In this document: positions 1-10,762 of the stretch, piece after piece | Position numbering within the stretch: the stretch's first letter is position 1 | Layout of the letters: the number at the start of each line of letters is the position of its first letter | Made by a program: the position numbers and the translations under genes | The notes under the pieces: model-generated | The model's input: the letters and a program-made list of their open reading frames with translations, nothing else | Told to the model about the DNA's origin: nothing | Databases searched by the model: none | From: Tetrapyrgos nigripes | Lineage: Eukaryota; Basidiomycota; Agaricomycetes; Agaricales; Campanellaceae | Direction of reading: 5' to 3' | DNA length: 64,000 bases | NCBI GenBank assembly: GCA_013368315.1 | Contig: JAACJM010000036.1 | Location: 186,001 to 250,000 of the forward strand

Positions 1-1781
1 ACTCGTAGCAACACGAGCTTCGTTTTCGGCGAGTTTGACAGCAGAGTCGAGGGAGGCGATGAGGGCTTTACGGACGTCTCGTGCGTATTCCCATACTCGG
101 AGGAGACCAGGGTACGAAGGCATGGAAATGGAAGCAGAGTCTACACCGAGTTTACCGTGACCGACGCGCTCGAGGGCGTCGAGAAGGATGGATTTAGTCT
201 TGGATGAAGAGGTGGCGACGCCTTCCTCCTCAACAGCTTCCAACGAGTCCTCGAGTGCCTCCCGTCCCTTCTTCATCTTCTCCAAAACAGGCTTGACAGC
301 CGAAAGATCCGCCTGTGCCTGCTGAAGCTCAGCGTTGGCAACAATAGAGTTGGCACCGGCAAGGAGCTCAATATCGCAGAGGAGGTTGTTAAGGTATGTA
401 GAGACGGGCTGGAGTTTGGATTTGGAACGCTTGACGAGGACGAAGGATCGCAATGACGATTCGAGGTCGTCAAAGGCTGGGTTTGCCGCGAATGGTTGTA
501 AAGCGGAAGCCGAGTCGACAAAGTGAACGAGGTCCTCTGCGTCGTCGTGTGTGCGAGGGCTGAGCTCTTTGATCTGTTGGAGCACAAGCCTCTTGCACTT
601 TTCCTTGTTCTTGATCTGATCGAATTTGTTGACGACGATGAAGAGGTAGGCTTTTTCCTTGCTGGCATTGGCAAGGAAGTCCCTGGCAGAGAGTGTGAAA
701 TGGTTCTCGGACGAAACGACGAAAACGACGACGTCAATCTCTTCCTGACGTGCAAAGACTGCAGTGGTCTTGAGAGAGTCTCGGTTGAGACCCGGTGCAT
801 CAATGAGGGAGATATCGACGACACCGTTGTTGAGAAGGGATTCGCTGGGGGTACGACTGTCGGCAAGGTAAATCTTGAGCATACGCTGTGATGATTCGTT
901 TTCGCCTACAACGTCCTCCAGGGTAGAAAGCTCGGCCCGCGTGTATGTAGCCTCGTCTTTGATATCATAGGTGGCACCGTCATTGATGATGTGCACCTCT
1001 TCAACGCCGTTGTTTTCTGCAGCGTCATGCACCTCGCAGAAAGCAGTAGTGCAAGGTTGCTGATCGACAGGCATGACCTCTCGTCTCAGCAGAGCGTTGA
1101 CGAAAGTGGATTTACCGGCATTGAGGTCACCGGTGACGAGGACCTTGGAAGAGGTATCTTCAACGCGGAGACGGAGCTTGTCGACATGGGAAAGGGAAGT
1201 AGCTATTCGCTCGTCCAAGAGGTTGGCGATGGAAGCTTTCTCTAGTTGGGAAACTAGAGAAGCGGCCGAAGTAGCTGAGCCGTTGACACCGAGTTTGAGG
1301 TCCAAACGGAGAACGTGAAAGTCGGAAGAGGGAAGAAGGGTCTCTTCCTCCTGCTCAGCAGGGATAGTGTTGTCATCGACTACGGTAGATAGTGAGACGG
1401 AGTGTGACAGATCTCGTTTGAGGACGACCTCGGTCTCGTTTTGAGGATCGTCGACGAAAGTCAATGAACGACGACCAGAGGGACGCTTTGTGGTCTCTGG
1501 GCGCGTCGGTTCATTGAACTGAGGGTACCTGACGACCCATTCGTCTCGGTTAAAGATACGGATGTTGTTGAGAATGGACTTTGTCGAGTCGATGGCGTCT
1601 ATGAGCCTGAAACGAAAGCTTGGTAAAATGACCACTTCGGCGTCTAAAAAGGTACCTACTTATCCTTCTGCTCAATATATGCTTCCTGGACATCCTCGAC
1701 CTTGAGCTGCCTCTCTCCTGCAAAACTGGCGAGTTCCTTCACGGGTGAAGTGACCTGAGCTGGGAAGTACGACTGAGCCAT
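1..1781 (-). CDS. FZO1: Mitofusin-type outer mitochondrial membrane GTPase Fzo1 (N-terminal 576 codons; gene continues beyond the left edge)
   Basis: Dynamin-family GTPase that drives fusion of mitochondrial outer membranes. Two exons are visible, complement(join(1..1606,1660..1781)), with a 53-nt GT-AG intron. Translation starts at the ATG at 1781 (MAQSYFPAQV...). The GTPase signature is complete: G1 P-loop GDLNAGKST at residues about 200-208, G3 DAPG at about 310-313 and G4 NKFD at about 367-370. The GDLNAGKST form of the P-loop is characteristic of Fzo1/mitofusins rather than septins or Ras-like GTPases. A charged, probably coiled region follows the G domain. The transmembrane pair and C-terminal heptad repeat expected of the family lie outside the window. 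The frame is open to base 1 with no break. It shares a 191-bp divergent promoter with the next gene. Confidence 0.95.
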
Positions 1782-1972
1782 GGCTCTTTTAATGCGACTG
1801 GAGTAGATTAAGAGGTTTTGGTCGTCGCCGCTGTTGCTTGTCGTGTAGGGAAAGAGGAAATTTGGAGCCGCCCTAACCTTAGCAACCAACAAGACCCGGT
1901 TGACCCCGAAATAAAACAAAGACAAACAACGGGCACAGGAGTCTGGATCGGTTCTGGATTTGTCGAGTGGAC
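1782..1972. promoter_or_regulatory. Bidirectional promoter between FZO1 and the cullin-repeat gene
   Basis: Only 191 bp separate the two divergent start codons (1781 minus, 1973 plus), so both 5' UTRs and both core promoters must share this stretch. I see no clear TATA box. Shared control is an inference from the spacing. Confidence 0.6.
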
Positions 1973-2992
1973 ATGTCAAATCTCATCCCCCCACTGCCAA
2001 AGCCAGCAACGGGCAGCGCAAATCCTGCAGCATCTCTCTCTTCTCTGTGGGCATATATCACTCCAGCTTTGGACCACATCGTCAAGAGTCCGTCCAACGA
2101 CTCCCAAAAGGCTCCCGCAATCGACGTCGGTTTCTACACCGGCATTCATTCCGCGTGTTACAACTAGTAAGATGCTCTCTTTTTTCTTCGAGTCTTTCTT
2201 ATGAGTTGCAGTATCACTTCCCAGACAGAAACTATCCATGCCTCTCATAAAGATTCAGACGACGGTGGTATAACCAGCGGCACCGATCTCTATGAACAGT
2301 TGGACAGATACTTTGCTGAGGCAGCTCGCGAACTCTTGCTGGGTGCTCCCGATGACGACTCTGACTTGGTTCACTATATCATTCCCTGTTTCAATCGTTA
2401 CTCTGCTGGTGCAAAGTCTGTCAACCGTCTCCTCAACTATGTCAACCGCCACTATGTCAAACGCGCCGTAGACGACGACAAGGGTTGGCTTTCTATTGCC
2501 GACGTGCTCGAGCATGTCGCCAAGACGGCTCAGCCCAACGACACCCGGGAGCAGCTCGCAAAGAAGCTTCGCGAGAAACGTACAGATGAGCTCAAAAAGT
2601 GGGGTTATGTTGATGGAGGCTCAGCGGAATTGATGGCAGAGGCTGAGGCCTGTGCCGAGGCAGCGAGTGGCCCTGATCGTATCATTCACATCTCGTCCCT
2701 TGCTCATCGACGTTTCCGGACCGAGTTTCTCGACCCCCTGTTGGCTGTTCCCAAGATGAAGGGTAAACACAAAGTGAAGAAAAAGATTCCCAAAGCGAAC
2801 GGAGCTGGTCCGCCGCCCAATCAGCCCAAAGGGCGTCTGGCTCGCTCCGTGAAGGAGCTGCTCGAGTCAAAGGGTGGAGACGAGGAAAAGAAAATGGAGG
2901 ATGCGAAACAGCTAGCGAACATGCTGCGACGGGTTGGAGTGCGTCCTGACCATCTTTTGCGGAAAAGGCTGGACAAGTTTTGTGATAGCTAG
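1973..2992 (+). CDS. Stand-alone cullin N-terminal-repeat protein (324 aa)
   Basis: Model join(1973..2166,2212..2992) with a 45-nt intron; the split codon joins TA|T and gives ...SACYNYITSQ. Residues about 25-150 resemble the first helical repeat of cullins: an LWxYITPALDHI helix, a YxGIHxxCYNYITSQ segment (cullins have a tyrosine-rich YxHVYNYCTS segment here), a DLYEQLDRYF helix, then NRLLNYVNRHYVKR (cullins: hydrophobic-YLNRHWVRR). The second and third cullin repeats, the RBX1-binding cullin-homology domain and the neddylation lysine are all absent. The C-terminal half is lysine-rich and low in complexity (KGKHKVKKKIP at about 247-257). Normal cullins have about 750 residues. By family knowledge the first repeat binds substrate adaptors, so a free repeat could bind an adaptor without a ligase core; that role is inference. 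The frame is intact. Confidence 0.75.
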
Positions 2993-3308
2993 CTGTAAAT
3001 AGAATAATAGATCGTTTCAGGGTGAATGATGAGTGTGATCTAGGCCGCGTGTCAGGTGTCCACTTCCTCTTAACAACACTGCCAGCTCAGATTTTCCATT
3101 CTCTTCATATACTGTCGTCCCCCCTTTGCCTTCTTCGCTAGACCGGCAGGCTCCGCTGGTCTCGTCTAGAACAACGTCTGCACACCACGCAAGTACAGTT
3201 TGTTTCTAGCCCACGTCCTACAGGCTCGACGTCAGGACCTTCACCTCCAAATCGCTGGTTGAACAGCCTACTCCCTTCTTTTGCTTTTGATTTCATCGAT
3301 TCATCGAC

Positions 3309-5415
3309 ATGAGTCTTCGTCCACCTTCTACATCGCCCAGTCCTTCTCCAGGTCCCAACGAGAATGCGAAAAACAGGCAGAGCTTGGGTCCAGCGACCCG
3401 CGGTGGGCTCGTGCCTTCCTCTCCTCGTCCTGGGGCTGGTGGCTCGGGCGCTCGTCCAACGAGTGAGCTTTTAGGAGGTTCTGGAATGTTTCAGCAAACC
3501 CCAGAGGGTGTGTTTTTTCAGCTTGCCATACCACCTCTTCTAACTCCTGTCAATAGCCGAAGCCCTCGACCAATGGTTTGAAAACCTCCAAAATTACGAA
3601 GCTACCCTAGAGGAAATGGCTGCTGCCTCTTTGGACGCTAATTTCAAAGAAGAGCTTTCTGCCATCGAGCAATGTACGTCCTGTACCCCTCACCGTAAAA
3701 GTGATCTACCGCTCATCGTTGATCTGCAGGGTTCAAAGTTCTTTCTGAAGCCGAGCGCACAGCCGCTCTTTACAGTCTTCTTCAACATTCTACGCAAGTT
3801 CAGATTAGGTTCTTCATCACCGTCCTTCAGCAAATGGCGAGGTCAGATCCGATGACTGCGTTGCTCAGTCCTGCCATGGGTGCGTTTCCATTCCACGTCA
3901 AGCTGTCAAACAAACCACCAACTCTCTCTTTTGACAGGTTCCATGCAAAGCCAAATGGAAGCCAAACTCGCCACACTCAAATCCCCTGGTCTCAAGTCCA
4001 ATCTCCCATCTTCACCCACTACCCGTAACTTTAGCGGTTCTGGCGGTCCTGGAAACAGAGCTTCCCTTGCCCTTGATAGCACCACCAACTTTTTGTCTCC
4101 CGATTCTGCTGCCAACCTTTCTTCCGAAGCAGCCGCGACCCTTGCTCAGCGTCGTGCAGAATTCAAGGCTAGCAACGCTGCGCACAGAATTTCGGCCCCC
4201 GTCCTTTCAGCCGGTGGTGATGGTCGCGGTGGCTGGAGCGGCCCGGCCTCCTCCAGCCTCGGTCAAGTGGCAGAACAAAATTCTGGTGGTGCCCAAGACC
4301 TCGTCATCAACTCCTCCCGTCCAAAGAGTACCGAATTCTCCGGAACTCTGGGTTCTCCCCGTGGTGGTTCCTCTTCTCAGCAACAACAGAGCGGTGGAGA
4401 TGCTACTGTTCCAGCTGGAAGCGATAGTTGGGCTAGTATGGTCAACACCCCTTTGATACCCATGTTCCAGAAGAATCATCACAATTTGGATGCGGCGGCT
4501 AGCAAGTTGAATGAGTGGAGCAGCACTAAAAACGCTGTACCTGGCGTACCGAGGATGGGAGATCCGACGATTCATCGACGTGCGTCCAAGCAGAATAACA
4601 ATAACGACGCGAACGGGCATTATGATGATAATGGGAATCCTATTGGTGGGGGTGGTGGGCAGCAAGGTGGTGGTAGGAGGAACAACAACAACATTGGTGG
4701 ATGGGGAGCTGGGGCTCGGAGCCCGGCGCTCTCGAATACATCTTCAAACCGATTTGGAGGAAGTGATGATGGTGGGATGAACCCCTTGAATGGGTTGGGA
4801 ATGCAAATGGGTGTAGGTGGATTCGGATTGGGTATGGGTAACCTCCCCAACATGGGAATGGGTTCACCTGGGCTTGGACCGATGGGTATGCCCAATTTAG
4901 CGGCTATGAACGGGATGAATGGGATGAACGCCATGAGTCCGTTCAATATGAATATGTTGAGTGCGATGGGGATTTCTCCCGAGGCGCAATTGTTGGCGGC
5001 ACAGATGGCACTTCAACAACCTGGGTTCTTCAACCAGATGCAAGCGCAGAATTCGCCTGGGTCTGCTGGAATTGGGAATAACAGAAGGGGAATGCAGAAT
5101 AATCGGGGACTCAAGACACCAGGTAGTGCGAGTAGCAGCGGTGCGACTCCCAAAGGAGAGGAAGACGTTGATCCGCAGTTGTTGACCGATATTCCTGCTT
5201 GGTTGAGGAGTTTGAGGTTGCACAAGTATACGCCCAACTTTGAAGGGATGAAGTGGCAGGATATGGTTGTGTTGGATGAGGCGCAGCTTGAGGCTCAAGG
5301 TGTTGCGGCGCTTGGAGCGAGGAGGAAGATGTTGAAGACGTTTGAGCTGGTGAGGAAGAAGATGGGTATTGAGGGTGGTCCTCCCAGTTTGCCTCCCAGT
5401 GCGACGACTGCGTAA
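3309..5415 (+). CDS. VTS1: Vts1/Smaug-type RNA-binding protein with C-terminal SAM domain (647 aa)
   Basis: Model join(3309..3507,3557..3673,3730..3879,3938..5415), all GT-AG introns of 48-58 nt. Vts1 proteins bind Smaug-recognition hairpins in mRNA through a SAM domain and promote deadenylation and decay. The conserved N-terminal block (residues about 67-155) reads [20 protein letters not shown], then [18 protein letters not shown] and [14 protein letters not shown], as in fungal Vts1. A long low-complexity middle follows, rich in Ser, Gly, Asn, Gln and Met, with repeated GMNGMN/MGMG runs at about 480-520. The SAM domain covers about 575-635 ([16 protein letters not shown]...[13 protein letters not shown]). 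The start at 3309 follows a CT-rich leader and is the first ATG in frame. No breaks are seen. It lies about 315 bp downstream of the cullin-repeat gene on the same strand. Confidence 0.93.
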
Positions 5416-6423
5416 AGACAGAGACGCCCGCGCGCGCAAGTCGATCTCATGTATGCATGGATTATGGATATTTGTGTACAGGTCGCTTACTAGGTGGTGC
5501 TGGAGGAGTTTGTGACTAGGATACCAACTTGAAAAACCCCACTCTATGTCTTTTCCTCTTTCTCTTTCTCTTTCGTTTTACCGTTTTTTTCTTCTTTTTG
5601 CAAAAAGTGATACGCTTCTGGTCTCGAGTACTAGTGCCTACGGATACATTATACGTGGATCTGGATATGGGACCTTTTTTTTTACTTCTACTTTATATAA
5701 GCGTTACTACATATCAAGCGTACTTTTTTCTCGAGTCCTCTTTTTTCTTCTCGATTTAAATTTCACGGTAATGTCGCATATGTATATAACTATCACTGTC
5801 AATGTTAGCACTTCTTTCTTTGTTTCTCTTTTGAAAATCTGTGTCTTCTTTGCCTGCTCTGTCTACGCTTTTTTATCCTCCTGGATCCTCAAAGGTAATA
5901 GGATCTGCTGCCATAGGCGGTACCGGTCTGCTACTAATTTCGCAAGATTCCGGCCAACCCCATGTTTACCTCCTGTCATTTTACGCTCATTTGGTCGGAT
6001 CCATGCAGGGCTTGCTATCTACGGAACGACACCTTGGTGTCTACTCTATGCATCTCTCTTCTCTACTCCCGCGACGGCTGTTTCCCTCTTTTTTTACTCT
6101 CGATAATAAATCTATATATACATATCTCTATAACCGTTAATAGTAGTCCTGACTCTTTTCATTCGTTGGGCTTGGCTTCTGAAACGTTTTCACCCCAAAA
6201 CTAGGCCGAATGGCGCCATCAAGACGCCCCAACGTAGCGAGAGCCTCGAGGAAGGCATTCCCCGCATGGGTTCTCATGGAAATGGGAGTGAATTATTAGG
6301 AACGTCATATAAACAACCCCTTTGACTCGTATTTATACCACTGTTGCCAGTTTCTCTCCTCAACTTCTTCTCTTGTTTCTCTCTCTGGTCGCTGTTTCGC
6401 TCGACGTTGACGACTTTGCCATT
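5416..6423. other. VTS1 3' region and SDR promoter, no gene
   Basis: About 1 kb without coding signal. The first half is strongly T/TTC-rich (5540-5760), as expected for a fungal 3' UTR or spacer; open frames there are products of low complexity. The last 100 bp (6320-6423) are CT-rich and probably form the promoter and leader of the dehydrogenase gene. Confidence 0.6.
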
Positions 6424-8124
6424 ATGATGCTCGACAGGCCTGTCATCTCTTCACACAGTAGCCGGAACGGCTCGCCCTTGAGGCCAACATATTCGTCCTC
6501 TTCTTCACACAACCACACCAACATCCCAGACGATATGCACCCTGTCATCTCCGATGGGCGAGTCGCAGTCATCACCGGTGGTGCTAGCGGTATCGGACGA
6601 GCTGCGGCGTTGGAACTGGCCAAGTACGTGTTTGCTCATCACCGTGTATTCCAGCGAAAATCCCTCAACTCTAAATCCCCTCATCTCCAGGCTAGGTCTC
6701 AAGATCGCTATCGCCGATGTTGACGAAGCCAGACTTCAAGAAGTTGGCAAACAAGTCGCGTCCATCGTTGGCGATGCCAACGTCTTGATCGTGCCAACCG
6801 ATGTCTCTAAACTCGAGCAGGTCATCCAGCTCAAAGACAAGGTTTACGAGCAATGGGGCGAGGTGAGGATCATGAAAATGTTCTGGTCCACACTCGCTGG
6901 CGTACCGAACATTCCTCTTCCATTCCTGTGTCGTGGTCATCCAATCACTCTCCTACACACCTTTCTCTTATCATCATATCAGCTTCTCCGTATCATTATC
7001 ATGTCCTGTAACGTCTCCCTTATCGTTTACGATATCTTTCAGGGCATACCGCCCCTGACTTATCATCTATTCGCCTAACCGCGTTCCCCTATCTCCTATA
7101 CGATAACTCACCTCGATCCAGGTTGCCGTTTTGATGAACAATGCTGGTATTGGTCTCCGAGGAACTTCCTGGGACGGCCTTGATAACTGGAAGACGGTCT
7201 TTGATGTGAATCTCTTCGGGTGAGTCTCGACGTTGTCATCGCAGCGTCCAACTATCTAACATTCTCATTCCATTATTGCGTGATAATCAGAATTGTAAAT
7301 GTACAGCAAACGTTCGTTCCGGTGAGTACGCAACATCACGTCCGCACTGCAATCAATCTTCTCAATCTCATTGTGTACTTTCCAGGCCATGATCCATCAA
7401 GAAAACCAGTCTATGATCATCAACACAGGCTCGAAACAAGGCATCACCAACCCTCCGTGAGTGTCTCTCGTCCACTTGTCTCCGAGATATTACAGTATTT
7501 TGACGTCATTCAATTCTCATCTTCTTCCTTGTATCTGCGACTCAATTCTCCTGTGGTGTTACCCTTATCGTTTTCTCGGGTGGTATATGCTATTAATGGT
7601 AGTGGCAACGCGGCCTACAACGCTTCCAAAGCCGCTATCAAGTCTCTCACGGAGGGTTTGGCTTTTGAGTTGAGGGAAAGACCTCAACCCAACGTTACTG
7701 CTCACCTTTTCATGTGAGTTTATCTATTATCTACAACAGGTTAACCTCGTTCTCATCATATTCTCATTTTAACTTGTGTTCTTTACCCTTCTCTCCTGCC
7801 TTTCTATTTCTTCCCCTGGCCTCGACTCGCCTTTTCCTCAGCCCCGGCTGGACCCACACCGGCCTCACCGGCGCAAACTCAAACGCCAAGCCCCCGGGAG
7901 CATGGTCAGCAGAAGAAACCGTTTTATACATGCTAGACAAAGTCCGTGCTGGGGACTTTTACGTGGTTTGTCCGGATAACGAGACGAGGAGAGAGTTGGA
8001 CCAGTTGAGGATTATGTGGGGTGCGGATGATATCGTTCAAGGAAGGCCGGCATTGAGTAGGTGGCATAAGGATTACAAGGCGCTGTTTGAGGAGTTTATT
8101 GCTAATGGGTTGGCGGGGTTGTGA
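6424..8124 (+). CDS. Short-chain dehydrogenase/reductase (classical SDR, 321 aa, seven exons)
   Basis: Model join(6424..6623,6691..6862,7122..7219,7291..7321,7386..7456,7603..7713,7842..8124). An NAD(P)-dependent oxidoreductase of unknown substrate. The cofactor motif TGGASGIG is at residues 51-58, NNAG at 130-133, the catalytic Ser at 183 (NTGSKQG) and Tyr/Lys in the YNASK motif at 196-200; the 13-residue Ser-Tyr spacing is usual for classical SDRs. PGWTHTG (about 229-235) matches the PG motif after the active site. Residues 1-37 are a Ser/His-rich extension with no clear targeting signal; Met38 at 6535 is a plausible alternative start. One exon is only 31 nt and intron 2 is unusually long for this region (259 nt). 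The frame is intact through all splices. The substrate cannot be told from sequence. Confidence 0.88.
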
Positions 8125-10655
8125 GTTGGAAGTAAGCGTAAGCTTAATGGGTCATGAGTTAGTGGAAGATGGGGTACTAGGTTATTGTGTGGTTTTGGTT
8201 AGAGGAAGGGTTAGAGTTGAGGATTATAGTTAATTGACTGATATGTTTCGGCAGATGTGTTGGCGGCCAAGAAGGAAAGGAAAAGGAAATGTAAAGTTAA
8301 CACTTGTATGGCGGCATTACTACATAAATAATGAGCATTTGGTTCATCGGTTTTGTTCTGTCGTGCTGTCGTTGCAATGAGAGATTGGGAGGGACTATGA
8401 AAAGAGCCCACTCGAGATGAGATGTCTTTCCTCAGCTTCGAGATGGCTCGCGTACTAGAGTTATTCCTGCCTTGCTACTTTACCACTGTTACTGCTTGTT
8501 ACTGATGGGTGCCCAGAGTATTAATGGGTCTTGTGCAGCGAGTTGGCAGCGAAGTATTCTTCGATGACTCTTCTTGACTCATAAACCATACCAATGGCCA
8601 TGTGCAAGAGCATATGAGGACCTTGATCATGAACGAATTTTCTTGTCACTTGAAATGTACGCATATGACGAGATTATGAGTGAGGTGATATCATTAGATT
8701 TCGTCTTTTTGGAAGGAGGGTAGGGGTCATATGCCTAGACTGTCCACGCGGCGTGCTTTCACAAGATTTCGCTAAAGACCTCCCGACTTTGAAGAAGGTG
8801 TGTTGGTATGTGCCGTCGGTGTACTAGGACTTCATACAAACTACATATATATAGTAGAAGGTACCCTTTGGCTCTGCTATGGTTGTTCATGATCAAAGCC
8901 TCACTCGCGGCCGAGAGAAATCATGGGCTCCCGAAATCAGAACGGAGAAAGTTCGTTGACGATGTATGTACGTGTCTCGGAGAAGCTTCCACTGCCAGAT
9001 GAAATCGAAATCTTCAAGACTAAATGAGGCAGCAAACACGAGGATGAGGATTGGTTAAGAACCTGTTACTATACTTACAAACGCGATGGCATCCTAAATA
9101 TACTAAACATTGCTTATAAGTATAGTATAGGCTTCGAGTAGTACATATGGCCATTGGTCGTGTACCACTGCCAAACCGAACAGTGACTTAAAGAACCCAG
9201 TCGGGCCAGTCGGGAGAATCAGTTGGGTGACCCTGAGAGCAGCCCATGCCTGAGGCTGCAGGCGGCGGATCTTGAGTATCTTGAGTAATGAGTAAAAATA
9301 GGACTGGGACTGGAATGACTGGAATAACGAGAGCACGTCCTGGACTCCTGGTTAATGGATGAGGTGAGTAGCTGATATGAAGTAGGGTATACGTTCCCTT
9401 TTCGTGAGTTTTATTTTTAAAGGTGCTTCGTGATGTAAGTTTTTATTTGAATCCAAAATCTTGGGGGCGCAAGTCGACTCGCGAGCCTGAGCCCAAACGC
9501 GTGAACGTCTCCCTCGCGAACGCTTATGGATCGTGGACCACGTACTCGCTAGACGTGTCTGTGACTCGGAGAATGAGTACCTTTCATGGTTGCGAGCGAG
9601 TACCGTTTTTCCAAGTAAGGGATACCAACCAGTCAAGCTTCAACTTTCAAGGCACGACCATACCACCCGTCCACGAGTACCTTCCCGGCCACTGCCATCC
9701 CCATACCCCAAAATATTCGCCTATAATTAACGGAGGAATATAGTTACCCCGCTTTTACCCCACAGCAAACGACTCTCGGAAACGGTCTCGGATCTTAATT
9801 TCTTGGGCGTCGTGACGCCAAGGTCTCAAACGAGTCGACGTTTGAGTTTCCCTCAACTTTTGCTTGGGAGAGTAGACAAGTGAGTAAACATTCCAGAAAT
9901 CGCTTGGGAGCGCTTGACGATTGCGAGTAAGGAAGTACGGCTAGTAGGGTGCGTAACCGTATGCGTAGGGTCAACACTGGTCAACATAGGGTAAAGATGA
10001 GCTCAGAATTGAGATATTAAACCGAACCGACTACGTTGAACCCAGGGTCTTGCGTGAGTAGGGTGAGCTACAGAGGTTCAGTCTACGTGTTGACCTAAGT
10101 GTCTCTTGAGAGCTTCAAGGATGAACGTTGCTTGCTCTGAGGCTACCTGCGGAACCAGAGTTGACCAGCTTGAACGCCACCGGGGGAACACTTGACGCGT
10201 TTATCACGTCCTCTGAGCCCTAGTTACGAGCATATATTGTCTGTGAAGGACAAGATCGTTCAACGTATACTCGAAACAGGTCCAGAAATATACAGTAGTG
10301 CTTACCGTCTTCGGATCATGCGTTTCTTGAAGTCCTTCGTGAGTAATAGAATCCCGACAAAACAAGTTCCGGACATTGGATGCACCTGAATAATTGCAAG
10401 TACCGCCCGAGCTTCGTGTTCAAAGTACTAAGGGTAAAAAGTCGGTAGATGCTATGCCGAACAGTCGGGGACAGCTACCCGCTTTTTTCGTGTACATACT
10501 GATGACAGCGCCAGGGTAGAGCAGTGCTTTGGGTGACTATTAAGATGAGAGAAAGGAGAAAACTCGCTTAAGTAGGGGCTGAAACTGGGCCTAATTAGCG
10601 GCAGTGGTCAAAAAAATATTACCTTTTCACTCCGTTACAGCCGCAAGCCCATGGT
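8125..10655. other. Intergenic region, no gene recognised
   Basis: About 2.5 kb between the dehydrogenase and GDH2. I find no open frame above about 100 codons with splice support, no family similarity, no RNA gene and no terminal repeats. The first 300 bp probably hold the 3' UTR of the dehydrogenase. CpG is not depleted here, unlike the region after 25 kb. Confidence 0.5.
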
Positions 10656-10665
10656 GTATATATAG
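10656..10665 (+). promoter_or_regulatory. TATA box of GDH2
   Basis: GTATATATAG lies 98 bp upstream of the GDH2 start codon and is followed by a CT-rich stretch (10700-10740), the usual core-promoter layout of well expressed basidiomycete genes. Confidence 0.6.
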
Positions 10666-10762
10666 TCCGATCGAAGGCGTAAAAAAGTCTACATATCTCC
10701 TCACATCTCCTTTTTACCCCAACTTTCATCTTGTCTCCTCGCGTCGAGCCCACATTATATCC

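Noticed and set aside
273..866. 197-codon open frame on the minus strand in another frame of FZO1
   Set aside because: Ser/Thr/Pro-rich out-of-frame shadow of the Fzo1 coding sequence, whose own frame matches the family throughout.
4207..5439. Several long antisense and out-of-frame ORFs under VTS1
   Set aside because: Shadows of the GC-rich repetitive middle part of VTS1; they carry Pro/His/Arg low complexity and no domains.
5546..6106. 186-codon frame in the T-rich VTS1 3' region
   Set aside because: Phe/Leu/Ser-rich translation of T-tracts, no splice or family support.
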